This document shows, piece by piece, positions 22,070-33,600 of a stretch of DNA of 64,000 bases (positions are counted from its first letter, which is position 1; every line of letters starts with the position of its first letter). The notes below the pieces were generated by a model. The model saw nothing but the letters and a program-made list of their open reading frames with translations. It was not told where the DNA came from and did no database searches. The position numbers and the translations under genes were made by a program. Location: NCBI GenBank assembly GCA_025403435.1, contig CM046354.1, positions 24,462,728-24,526,727 on the forward strand, read 5' to 3'. The stretch is from Artocarpus heterophyllus (lineage: Eukaryota > Streptophyta > Magnoliopsida > Rosales > Moraceae).

Positions 22070-22981
22070 CATGCCTAAGGAATTGCCCAAATGATTATCA
22101 CCATGGCGAAAGGTGGATCATCAAATTGAGTAGGAGCCAGGAACAAAGCCACCAATCATGAGCCCATATCGGATGGCACCACCAGAATTGACAGAGCTAA
22201 TGAAGCAACTAAAGGACTTGCTAGATGTGAGGTTCATTTAGCCTTCCAAAGCTCCTTACGGTGCACTAGTTCTTTTCCAAAAGAAGAAAGATGGTTCCCT
22301 CTGCATGTGCACTGACTATAGGGCTCTTAACAAAGTCACCATAAAGAACAAGTATCCCATTCCCATCATAGCAGATCTCTTTGATCAACTTGACCATGCT
22401 CGGTACTTCTCCAAGTTGGATCTTCGTTCGGGGTACTATCAAGTTTGGATCGCGCAAGGCGATAAGCCCAAGATGACGTGCGTTAAAAGGTATGGCTCTT
22501 ATTAATTCTTGGTCATGCCTTTTGGACTTACCAATGCATTGCCACTTTTTGCACCTTGATGAATAAGCTTTTCCATCCTTATCTTGATCAATTCGTAGTA
22601 GTATATTTCGATGATATTGTGATATATAGCCAAACTTTGGAGGAACACTTGCAACACTTGAGAAAAGTGCTCCAAGTCCTAAGAGAAAATGAGCTATATA
22701 TCAAGAAGGAAAAATGCTCCTTTGCCCAAGAAGAAGTGATGTTCTTGGGGCATAAGATAAAGGATGGAAAACTCATGATGGAGGATGCAAAGGTGCAAGC
22801 TATACACGATTGGGAACCACCCACAAAGATGCATGAGTTAAGGTCCTTTCTTGGACTTGTGAACTACTATCGTCGCTTCATCAAAGGCTACTCATCAAGA
22901 GTAGCTCCTTTGATGATCTCCTTAAGAAGAACAAGACTTGGGAGTAGAGTACAAAATGCCAACATGCCTTTAAAGATCTAA
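22070..22981 (+). pseudogene. Chromovirus reverse transcriptase, broken
   Basis: Recognisable blocks in order are [28 protein letters not shown] and the catalytic YFDD box at 22604-22615, followed by FLGHKI and [14 protein letters not shown]. Stops occur near 22502 and 22559, and frame changes split the palm domain. The catalytic aspartates themselves remain. Confidence 0.85.
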
Positions 22982-23400
22982 AGAAAGCTATTTGTGAAGA
23001 GCCATTTTTAGTTTACCCGACCACTTTATGCCTTATGAAGTCCACCAATGCTTCAAACTTCACTATTAGTGGCGTGCTCATGCAAGATGGTCATCCTATT
23101 GCTTATGAGAGCCAAAAGCTTAATGACATAAAATGTTGCTATACTGTCTAAGAGAAGGAGATGACGGTGATCATCCATTGTCTAAGGGTTTGGCGACACT
23201 ACCTGTTGGGCTCTAGGTTTGTCATTATGATAGATAATATTGCTATTAGCTACTTTTAGACCCAAAAGAAGTTGAGTCCAAAGCAAGCTTAATGGCAAGA
23301 TTTTTTTGCGGAGTTTGATTATACCTTAGAGTATAAGCTAGGGAAGGCAAATGTTGTGATAGATGCTCTAAGCCGCAAAGTAGAGTTGGCATCTCTCAAC
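22982..23400 (+). pseudogene. Chromovirus RNase H, broken
   Basis: The frame reads STNASNFTISGVLMQ, where the family has 'TDAS...GGVL': the first catalytic Asp is Asn here. GHPIAYESQKLN, KEMTVI and a C-terminal 'LGKANVVIDALSRK' follow, with in-frame stops near 23150, 23259 and 23291. Confidence 0.75.
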
Positions 23401-23479
23401 TATGTTGATAGCCCTTTGCTTAACTATATCAAGGAAGGACTACAACAAGATCTTCTTGCAAGGAACATTACTGCCCTTG

Positions 23480-24452
23480 TAGAAGAGGATAAGACAAGAC
23501 ATTTCTAGATAGCAAATTACTTGCTCTACACAAAGGGACACCAACTTTATGTACCAAAGTGGGGAAATCTCTGGAGATAGTTGATAAAAAAGTGCCATGA
23601 TTCCACAAGTCACCCAGGTATGAACCCACTTTTGCTCTTTTGAAGACAAGTTACTATTGGCCACAAATGCAAGATGAAGTGGAGACCTATGTGAGGACTT
23701 GTCTTGTATGCCAACAAGACAAGATTGAACAACAAACACCGAGTGGATTGCTTAGACCCTTGCCAATCCCAAAGAGGCCATGAAGAAGTGTTTTCATGGA
23801 CTTTATCACTTCCTTGCCTAAGTCAGAAGGGTACAGAAGCATTATTATGGTAATTGATTGGTTTAGCAAGTATGCCACCTTTATCCCTACACCTACCGAT
23901 TGTACCACTAAAGAAACGGCATGGTTGTTCCTACGCCATGTGGTGAAGCTTTGGGGAGTACCTTCAAACATTGTGAGCGACTGGGATCCTCGCTTCACTA
24001 GAAGGTTTTCGACAGAGCTTTTCAAGCTACTTGGTTCGGATTTAAACTTCTCTACAAGCTTCCACCCCCAAAGTGATGGCCAAACAGAGCACATCAATGC
24101 ACTCCTTGAGTTATACTTGAGGCACTATATGAGTGCTAACCAACAAGATTTGGCAAAGTTGCTTGATGTAGCCTAATTCTCTTACAATCTTCAAAAGAGT
24201 GAAGCAACAAACAAGAGTCCCTTCGAGGTGATCATGGGGCAACAACCGACGACGCCTCTTACACCTGTCACAAGCTATGAAGGCAAGAGTCCAGCTGCAC
24301 TCAAGTTTGCAAATTCATGGCATGAGCAAGCTGAGATGGCTCGAGTTTACTTGAACAAGGCATCAAAGGGGATGAAGAAATGGGTGGACAAGAAAATGAG
24401 GATGCTAGAGTTTAAGGAAGGAGACCTTTTCATGGTCAAATTACTTCCCTAA
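23480..24452 (+). pseudogene. Chromovirus integrase, broken
   Basis: The N-terminal zinc-binding region near 23580-23730 is scrambled by stops. The catalytic core 23796-24176 is readable: MDFITSLPKS (first Asp), VSDWDPRF (second Asp) and HPQSDGQTE (Glu). The C-terminal region 24228-24452 has ARVYLNKASKGMKKW and FKEGDLFMVKL, typical of this clade. Confidence 0.85.
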
Positions 24453-24687
24453 CAATTCAAGTCCTTAAGGAAGGTCCACAAGGGCTTGGTGAGGAGATAC
24501 GAAAGACCCTTCCTTATCATTCCGTGTGTTGGTAAGGTATCCTACTAACTCCAATTACCTCCAAAGCTTAAGATTCATCCAGTATTTCATGTTAGTCTCC
24601 TAAAGCCATATCACGAGGATATAGAAGATCCTACAAGAAGGGAGTCAAAGCGTGCCCCAACTACCATGGTGACTTCATTCGATAAAG

Positions 24688-24838
24688 AAGTCGAAAGCAT
24701 ACTCACTGATAGGCTAATTCGAAGGTGTGGTATGCCAAACTATCGAGAGTATTTAGTGAAATGGAAGAACTTGCTAGAGAGCGAAGCTAGCTGGGAGCAT
24801 GAAGATGCACTTTGGCAATTCAAGGATAGAATTTGGTA
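24688..24838 (+). pseudogene. Integrase-fused chromodomain remnant
   Basis: After a linker with IHPVFHVSLLKPY, the frame reads REYLVKWKNL and SEASWEHEDAL, the chromodomain core with its YLVKWK strand and aromatic W. Chromodomains guide chromovirus integration to marked chromatin. The frame ends at TAG 24838 and is out of reach of an intact polyprotein. Confidence 0.85.
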
Positions 24839-24889
24839 GTTTCAAAAAGAAGGCATGACGAGGTCGTTGCGAGCTTAGGTCGGGAAGAA

Positions 24890-25524
24890 TGTCACAAGCC
24901 GCACAATTTTTGCCCCATCCTAACCATTAGAGGCCCACGAAGACTCTAAGATTCTCTAAAGTATTCTCTAAGTGTTGGAATCAATTAGAAAACTCTAGAA
25001 CATCCTAGAGAAATCAAGGCAATGAGGTAGAGTCATGGAGATTCTAGAATGTTCCACTACATTCTAAAAGTTTCCATGACATTCTAGAAGGTTTCATAAT
25101 ATTCTAGAAGATTCTACAAGGGTTCAGAATACTCAAGAAGCATCTATAACTCTCTAGAAGATTCTGGAACTCTTTGGAAGACCCTAGAAAACTTTGAAAC
25201 TTTCTAGAACACTTAAGATACATGTAACATACTAGGGTGTTGTAGAATACTCTAGAATATTCTAGGCCATGTATGTAATAGGAAACATGTTAGAATGTCC
25301 TAGGACAACTTATCTTCCATAGAAATCTAGAACTTTCCATAGAAGGCCAATGGCCTATAAATAGGGGAAGATGCCCGTCATTTGTAACCAATCTCTCAAA
25401 GTTTGTGAAGTTTCTACACTCTAATAGAAGCTTATTTTGTGCTTCATATCATTAGTTTTCTCTTAAGTGTTTCTTACTTAACCATCATCATCCTTGCCTT
25501 GCATTATGAATTCGGGAGAATTCA
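24890..25524 (+). repeat. Chromovirus 3' LTR, cut by LARD insertion
   Basis: It starts TGTCACAAGCCGC after the purine-rich GGTCGGGAAGAA and follows the 5' LTR to GAATTCA, where TGTGACACCC of another element begins. Perfect heat-shock-like triplets are at 25102-25114 and 25157-25169. One triplet present in the 5' LTR has an extra base here and is broken. Confidence 0.9.
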
Positions 25525-26299
25525 TGTGACACCCAAGCATTTCTAGTAAATTAAAAATGCAATTACTTAAGGATTATTGATTAATCCAATTTTTATGATA
25601 AAATTTATAAAAGCAACAAATAGGATTTTTTAGGGTAAAAATTATACCATAGTCTTATATGAGAAAGGAAGGATTTGAAAATAAGCTGGAAAGCTTAATT
25701 ATTGCAAAATGTATTGCAATAAATATTAAGACAAAAATACAGTCTAAGAAAAATAGTGTATGATAATGTAAAAAATTATACAGTATTAGAATAATACAAT
25801 GTAAGAAAGTACACTGATAAAATTATATAGTATGAAAATTACACTACAAAAGTAATACATTGTAAGAATTTGACTGTTTAAAGTTTAGTAGTACAAAAAT
25901 TAGACTGTTTAAGTTAAAGCAGTATAGGAATAATACTGTTTGGAGAATATAGATGAATAAGGAGCACTATAGTAGTGTAGAGAATATACCGACAATATAG
26001 AAAAATACTATAAGTATAAATTTGGACAGTACAAAGTCGGATAATATTGAGATTACATTATGTGATGGATGACAATAAGTATGAGAGGTTGTGGGACCTC
26101 ATGAATTGTATGAAAAAGAATAGCAGCTGTATAAGAAAAATATTGTCAGTATAAATTTGGATTGTATAAAAAAGTTTTGTGAGACCCACCAAGAGGACAC
26201 CTTGAGAGTTTTGATTAGGCCACCATATTTACTAATGTGGCCCAACCATGAAAGGCCAACTTACCCCTAATTATAATTAGGGTGATGATTCATCATTTT

Positions 26300-26338
26300 T
26301 ATAAAAATCTAAAATGAGATAAGCTTTGATAAAAGCTT
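26300..26338 (+). promoter_or_regulatory. Candidate LARD promoter: TATA box plus hairpin
   Basis: TATAAAAA at 26300-26307 is followed 13 bp later by the perfect hairpin AAGCTTTGATAAAAGCTT. Both are kept in all four LTRs (near 31411-31448, 36605-36644 and 50480-50518). If this is the promoter, U3 is about 0.8 kb and R-U5 over 3 kb. Function is inferred from conservation and position. Confidence 0.4.
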
Positions 26339-27732
26339 AAGCAAGCCATTTTTCTCATATCATTTTTCTCCAACATCTCCCACGGCGACTAAAGGTGGCT
26401 TTCTTAAAAAATTTTCAAAGCTTCAATCTTTGCAAAATTGCCCCAATCAAGTTTCAAGAATTGAAATTCAAGAGATTTCATCAATTTTTAAGGCAAAATC
26501 CAAACTTTCTCTATAGTAAATAAGGTGGGTTTTTGTTCAAGTTTTTGATGGAATTTTATGGTGAGGTATGGGCTTAATGTCAAGAAAATTTGGAAGCTCT
26601 CAAGTGCTAGAAAGTGAAGGCAAGTACTTTCCATGGATTAGGTAAAATCCTAGCCTTTTTAATTAAGCTAAAGTTTATGATTTAATATGCATATCAAGTG
26701 TTTGATGAAATGTTTTGGTTTATGGCATGATTGGTTTATGCTTTATATTGATGGTGGTGATGAAAGAAAGAAAGAAATAAGGGTTTTGTGGTAAAACATG
26801 AAAATTATTTAACTTCGTAAAGTTTAACTGGTTTCAAAGGAATGGGGTTTTGATTATGTTCCAAATATGGCATAGGATCTACCAACATAGTGAGGGAAAC
26901 AACTTTTGTAAATAAAGTTTTGTAAAATTCCAAAAGGACTAAATTGCAAAGTTTTACAAAGGCTCAATAGATTTGAAAATCAGCTAAAAAGTATACCTTA
27001 ACATTGGAATTTTAGGAAAGTTAAAACATGAAAGTTGTAGAACACATCGAAATTGTTTGATACTTGGACAGTTTTCCAAAATTCGACTAGGTTTAGGAGT
27101 TATGAATTTTATGAAATTTTGGGCACAAAATTTCAAGAAATGAAAATGTTATGAAAAGTTTAGAATTTGACCAAGGAGCTTTTATAAGTTTTGTTCCTTG
27201 CAAAAAACTAAACCTTATGGTATAAATTGGTCACTTTTGGTTTTAGGGGCAAAAAAGTAAATATATTTGTGTTTAGGGTCAAAACCATAAAATTGTGCAA
27301 AAACTAGGTTTTCACCTGGGAACGCTGGGTTCCTGCACTGTTGAAGGTAGTGGGTAACCATAGTTGCCAAGTCTTAAAGGATTCAAAGTTTAGTCAAGAA
27401 AAGAAACGAACATTAAGGGTAAAATGGTCATTTTATGAAAAGTGGCCAAAACGGACCTGAAATGCCTGATGTCGAGAAACATTCCTTAGTGGAAAATTTT
27501 TTGTAATATGAAGGTAATAAAATGGTAAGTTAAGCAATGAGTTTTATAAAGATGCAAAATGGACGAAAAACTCGTTAGGGGTAAAATCATCATTTTTGAG
27601 GAAATGGCTAGAATAGAGTCGAACAATTCGAACTAGCGGAACGTTTTTAGACAAAAAATGTTTCGTAATATGTTAAGCAATGAAACCACCAATGAGACGG
27701 AAAATTTAACTAAGGGACACTTAAGAACAAAA

Positions 27733-27859
27733 GTAACCCGGTGGGTTACAAAATTAAGTAAAGAAAGAGGTAACCTGGTGGGTTATAGAGATAAACAGAA
27801 AAAATGATAACCCGGTGATTATATAATTAAGCAAAAGGAAAGGTAACCTAGTGGGATAC
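27733..27859 (+). repeat. 37-bp palindromic tandem repeat in LARD LTR 1
   Basis: GTAACC-GGTGG-GTTAC type palindromes occur at 27733-27749, 27770-27786, 27807-27822 and 27843-27859, with a spacing of 36-37 bp and an AAATTAAGTAAAG-like spacer. Equivalent arrays occur in LTR 2 (from about 32836) and LTR 3 (from about 38055). Confidence 0.85.
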
Positions 27860-29611
27860 AAAATTAAGTAAAGAAAAGGGTAAAATGATAGTATACCAAG
27901 TTATGGAAAAAAAGGAATGAATGTTTTATGTTTAAGTTATGCTATCAATTGAGTAGATTGGTAACAAAAGTTAACTAATTAGTTGGGTGTTGTATGATCA
28001 GGACACATAAGCCGACTAATGAAAGGAAAAGGAAGGAAATGGGAGGTTAGAGCTAGAATCAGGTAAGTTCAAACCTCACCTACAGCATTAAGTAATTGGT
28101 TTTTAAATGCTTATATTTATGTTTGCAAATGTGTTTGCAATTGTTATACAAATTGTTTTTAAAGTATGTTTAAATTTGTTATGCAAAAGGTTTTGAAGTG
28201 TAAATTAAGGTTTACAATGTACCTGCAACTATTATGTTTAAAGCATGATTGCATTTAATATGCATAAAGTTTAATATATCAAGTAAAGGTTTGCAATGCA
28301 TTTGCAATAATTATGTTTAAAGCACATTTGCATTTTGTTAATGCATAATATTTTATAGTTTAAGTTATAAGTTTTACGTTGTATTTTTTATGCAATAAGT
28401 CTTACAGTACAAGTTAGGATTTACAAATGTGATTGCATATGATGTGATAGCATTTGATATGATCACTAAAGTTAAAAGAAGGTAAAATAAAGATAAAAAA
28501 AAAGTGTCGCACTAGCCTCCTTGTTATGAGGTACTGAAAGTAAAGTTAAAGTTGTGACCTCCTTGTTGTGAGGTACACAAGTAAAGTTAAAGTTATGACC
28601 TCGGTGTTCGATGGTCTCAAGTCTTCCATAAAGGAAGCAACATTTTTATGATCCTATGATTAAAGATGTTGATACGAACACTAAAGATTATATGATAAGG
28701 AAAGTTAATGAGCAAAGATAAAAATTTAAAGTAAGAAATAAATGATCATAACTGAAAGTTCATAATTGAGCATAAATGGAATCATACATTATTAATTTGC
28801 TTGTATTCCTTATTATAAAGTATTTATATTAAATGCTTATGAAAAACATTTTGAGAAATGTTTTATGTTAAATGTTTATGAAAAACATTTTTATGCTTTT
28901 AAGAAAAAGGTTACGAAGGACGTTTTGAGGAAAATGTTTCAAAGATGTTTCATAAAGAATGTTTATGAAAAATGTTTCAGAAATGTGTAAAGAAAAATGT
29001 TTATGAAAAACGTTTTAAGAGAAAGGCTTTTTATGAGAAAAGTTTTTTTTAAAGCATGTTAAAGTGATTTGCGAGTTTGTTTTTGAACTTACTGAGCATA
29101 AGCTCATAAAAAGTTCTTTCATGCTGTAGGTAGTCTTAAGGGTGGCCAGTAGGATGTCTGAGAGGAGCTCGGTGCTGCGGAGGACAGATGCGAAGATTTG
29201 GGTAGGGATACCACCACAGTAAGTTTTCGCTATACAAAAAAAAATGTTTTCCCACTATTTGATATAGTGTTTTCTACGTTTTAAGTAAATCAAAGTTTTA
29301 AGAAATATTTTCAAAGTTTTAATATACATTTTACGAAATGTTTCACGTAATTATAAAGTGAAATTTTAAGTCATGATTCAGTTAGTGTTTCTTATTAAGT
29401 TTTAAGAAACGATTTGAAATAGTTGTAAAGTCAAGTATTCAACAATGGCTCAACCTAAATTGCGACAGAAGTCACAACAGTTTTTGAGAACATTTTAAAG
29501 GATGTAAAGAAAAAAAATTTTCAGTAATTTTTTACTAAGTAAGTAAGATTAATGTTTACACAATGATGTTTAAGAAAGTTAAGTGACTTCTCAAAAAGAC
29601 GGGTAGTCGCA

Positions 29612-30636
29612 GGTGGTATCAGAGCGATATCATGCCATCCCATCTCACGCTATCATATGTTTGTTGTACCATAGCTCAAGTAAGTGAGTTATGTTAAGTA
29701 AGAAGAAAAGTAGGATTTAACGATTATGTGTCTATACTGGGTGTATAGCCTTTGATGTCGGCATCTTTGAATGAGCAACGAGAAGACAAAGGTCTACAGA
29801 TGAATGTAATGTTATGTGTTATAATGTCTTCACAAGTTGATTGTTGTTATCGTCCACCGGGGGTGTCAAATCAACAATGACCAAACTTGGTCAATGATGG
29901 TCAATAGATGGCTAATGGCTAAAAATCAAGAAGATGAGCTCATTACATGTTATGATGTTCTTGCACCCAACGGGGTTTTCTGTTTGAGTGAATCTCGCTC
30001 TGTTAGACATGGTTCGGTGTTGACTATACGCAGAATGAGGAGAGCAGATCAAGATAGCAGAATAATGGAGGTTCGAAAGTGACTAAGAGCTTAAGCATTT
30101 TGTGGTTGAGCTGAGATGCAAATGAGCTCGTAATTATTCGGATGGGAATCACGACAAAGACAATGATGTCAACTCTATAGTGAAAACCTCACGGATTGAA
30201 GGATGAAAGTTGGAGATTTATACGTTATGAGAAAAATTATGAAAAAAATGTAATTTTAGAATGGATATAGGACCGAAAAAATATGGATTTATGGTCAAAT
30301 GACCCTGATCTTTTGATAGTCATGATGCGATTGGGGTGAACATAAACCCTATTTTTAAGAATAACATTCATTGGTAGAATGCTAAACCCTTATATGAATG
30401 GAAATTGCACTTGAACACTAAAAGATCAGAGTTGCACAACAGAAATATAGTGTTACAATTCAAAGAAATATATCAATGAAATGATGAAAGTTTATAAGTT
30501 CTAAGTTGGAGGCTCAATTTTTATCAAGAAAGTAATAATGTAAGAAAGTATGTTAAGAATAGAAATGATGATAAGAAAATGAACTATCCTTGAAGGTTCT
30601 AATTTTTGAGGAAGAAAATTTTTAAGGAGGGCAGAT
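29612..30636 (+). other. LARD internal region 1
   Basis: It opens with GGTGGTATCAGAGC (tRNA-Met primer-binding site, 29612-29625) and ends with a polypurine tract AAGGAGGGCAGAT before the next LTR. It has no gag or pol. A 62-codon frame from an internal ATG to 30082 (MMVNRWL...IMEVRK) recurs in the sister units. Relative to unit 2 it lacks about 70 bp after 30080. Confidence 0.8.
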
Positions 30637-33600
30637 TGTGACATTTGAGCATTTCTAGTACATTAAAAATGCAATAACTTAAGGATTATTGATTAATCCA
30701 ATTTTATAATAAAATTTATAAAAGCAAAAAAGGGATCTTTAAGGGTAAAAATCATGCCATAGTCTTATATGAGAAAGGAAGGATTTGAAAATAAATTGGA
30801 AAGCTTAATTATTGCAAAATGTATTGCAATAAATATTAAAACAAAAATACAGTCTAAGAAAAATAGTGTATGATAATGTGAAAAATTATATAGCATTAGA
30901 ATTATGCAATGTAAGAAAGTACACTAATATAGTTATGTAGTATGAAAATTACACCGAAAAAGTAATGTAGTGTAAGAATTTAACTGTTTAAGATTATGCA
31001 GTACAACAACTAGATTGTTTAAGTTAAAGTAGTATAGGAATAATGCTGTTTTAAGAAATGGATGAATAAAGAATACTGTAGCAGTGTAGAGAATATACTG
31101 GCAGTATAGGAAAAATACTGTAAGTAGAAATTTAGACTGTACAGAGCTGGATAATGTTGGAATCACATTATGTGATGGATGAAAATAAGTATAGGAGGTT
31201 GTGGGACCTCATCAATTGTATGGAAAAGAATACCGATATTGTAGAAAAAATACTATCAGTATAAATTTGAATTGTATAAAAAAGTTTTGTGGGACTCACC
31301 AAGGGAATACCTTGAGAGTTTTGATTGGGCCACCATATTTACTAATGTGGCCCAACAATAAAAGGCCAACTTACCTCTAATTTTAATTAGGGTGATGATT
31401 TATCATTTTTATAAAAATCCTAAATGAGATAAGCTTTGATAAAAGCTTAAGCAAGCCATTTTTTTCAATTCATTTTTCTCCTACATCTCCCACTGCAGCC
31501 AGAGGTGCTTTCTTCAAAAATTTTCAAAGCTCAAATCTCTGCAAAATTGACCCAATCAAGTCTCAAGAATTGAAGTTCATGAGATTCCATCAATTTTTAA
31601 GGTAAAATCCAAACTTTCTCTATGGTAAAAAAGGGTTTTTGTTCAAGTTTTTGATGGAATTTTTATGGTGAGGTATGGACTTGATGTCAAAGAAATTTAG
31701 AAGCTTTCAAGTGCTAGAAAGTGAAGACAACACTTTGCATGGATTAGGTAAAATCCTAGCCTTTTTAATTAAGCTAAAGTTTGTGCTTTAATATGCATAT
31801 CAAGTGTTTGACGAAATGTTTTGGTCTATGGCATAATTGGTTTATGCTTTATATTGATGGTGGTGATGAAAGAAAGAAAGAAATAAGGGTTTTGTGATAA
31901 AAAGTGAAAAGTTGTTAAACTTTGAAATTCAAAGGAATGGGGTTTTGAGGGCCTTAGAGGCCAATTTATGTTCCAAATATGGCATAGGATCTGCCAACAC
32001 AGTGAGGGAAACAACTTTGTAAATAAAGTTTTGTAAAATTTCAAATGGACTAAATTACAAAGTTTTATAAAGGCTTGATAGATTTGAAAATCAGCCAAAA
32101 AGTCCACTTTAACATTGGAATTTGGGAAAATTAAAACATGAAAGTTGTAGAATGCACGAAAACTATTAGGATTACATGCATAGTTTTCCAAAATTCAACT
32201 CGGCTTTGGAGTTATGAAATTTACGAAATTTTAGGCACAAAATTTCAAGAAATGAAAATGTTATGAAAAGTTTAGAATTTGACCAAGGAGCTTTTGTAAG
32301 TATTGTTCCTTGCGAAAAACTGAATATTGTGGTATAAATTGGTCGCTATTGATTCCGGGGGCAAAAATGTAGATATATTTGTGTTTACCGTAAAATTGTA
32401 TGAAAACTGGGATTTCACATTAGAACACTGGGTTCCTGCACAGTTGAAGGTAGTGGGTAACCATAGTTGCCAAGTCTTAAAGGATTCAAGGTTTAGTCAA
32501 GGAAAGAAACGAAAGTTAAGGGCAAAATGGTCATTTTATGAAAAAAGGCCAAAACGGACGCAAAACGCACGATGTCGGGAAATGTTCCTTAGTCAAAATT
32601 TTTTTGTAATTCGTGGGTAATGAAATGGTAAAGTTAAGCAATGAGTTTTATAAAGATATGAAATTGACAAATAACCCACTAAGGGTAAAATAATCATTTT
32701 TAAGGAAACAACTAGGATGGAGTCAAACACTCCGAACTAGCAAAACGTTCTTTGATGGAAAATGGTCTATAATATGTTAAGTAACGAAACCACTAGTGAG
32801 ATGGGAAATTTAACTAAGGGACACTTAAGAACAAAGGTAACTTGATGGGTTACAAAATTAAGTAAAAAAAGAGGTAACCTGGTGGGTTACAGAGCTAAGC
32901 AGAAAGAATGATAACCTGGTAATTATATAATTAAGCAAAGGGAAAGGCAACTTGGTGGATTAAAAAATTAAGTAAAGAAAAGGGTAAACCGATACTATAC
33001 CAAGTTATAGAAAAAAATGGAATGAATGTTTAAGGTTTAAGTTATGTTATCAATCGAGTAGATTGGTAATAAAAGTTAACTAATTAGTCAGGTGTCAAAT
33101 GATCAAGACACAGAGGCCAACTAATGAAAGGAAAATGAAAGAAATGGGAGGTTAGAACTAGAATCAGGTAAGTTCAAACCTCATCTACAACATGAAGTAA
33201 TTGGTTTTCAAATGCTTATATTTATGTCTGCAAATGTGTTTGCAATGGTTTTGCAAATTGTTTTTAAAGTATGTTTGCATTTGTTATGCAAAAGGTTTTA
33301 AAGTTTAAATTAAGATTGGCATTGTACTTGCAACTATTATGTTTAAAGCACGATTGCATTTAATATGCATAAAGTTTAATATATCAAGTAAAGGTTTGCA
33401 ATGCATTTGCAATAATTATGTTTAAAGCACATTTGCATTTTGTTAATACATAATATTTTATAGTTTAAGTTATAAGTTTTACGTTGCATTTTTTATGCAA
33501 TGCTGCATTTTTTATGCAATAAGTCTTATAGTACCAATTATGATTTGTAAATGTGATTGCATATGATGTGATAGCATTTGATATGATCACTAAAGTTAAA

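Larger units (their letters stand above)
19499..25524 (+). mobile_element. Ty3/gypsy chromovirus, decayed, 3' LTR truncated
   Basis: Order is 5' LTR (19499-20196), tRNA-Met primer-binding site, gag, protease, reverse transcriptase, RNase H, integrase, chromodomain, then 3' LTR from 24890. This order and a C-terminal chromodomain define a chromovirus. Many in-frame stops and frame changes interrupt every domain, so it cannot encode a working polyprotein. The 3' LTR stops after GAATTCA at 25524 where a different element begins; the 5' LTR continues for a further ~60 bp beyond the equivalent point. Confidence 0.9.
25525..29611 (+). repeat. LARD LTR 1, complete
   Basis: It starts TGTGACACCCAAGC and ends GTAGTCGCA, 4087 bp. 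It contains an ACAGTAT-rich zone (about 25740-26170), a TATA box at 26300-26307, the hairpin AAGCTTTGATAAAAGCTT at 26321-26338, a 37-bp palindrome repeat (27733-27859), ~90-bp AT-rich repeats (about 28080-28450) and many ATGTTTATGAAAAACATTTT-like units (about 28830-29060). Confidence 0.85.

Noticed and set aside
19499..25524. Endogenous pararetrovirus
   Set aside because: Integrase, chromodomain and LTRs are present, and no movement or coat protein is visible; it is a chromovirus.
27733..27859. Regularly spaced palindromic repeats as a CRISPR array
   Set aside because: The host is a plant, spacers are nearly identical rather than unique, and the array sits in a retroelement LTR.
29612..29625. 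TGGTATCAGAGC-type sequences as tRNA genes
   Set aside because: Only the 3'-end complement of initiator tRNA-Met is present, placed at LTR edges; there is no cloverleaf or A/B box, so these are primer-binding sites.
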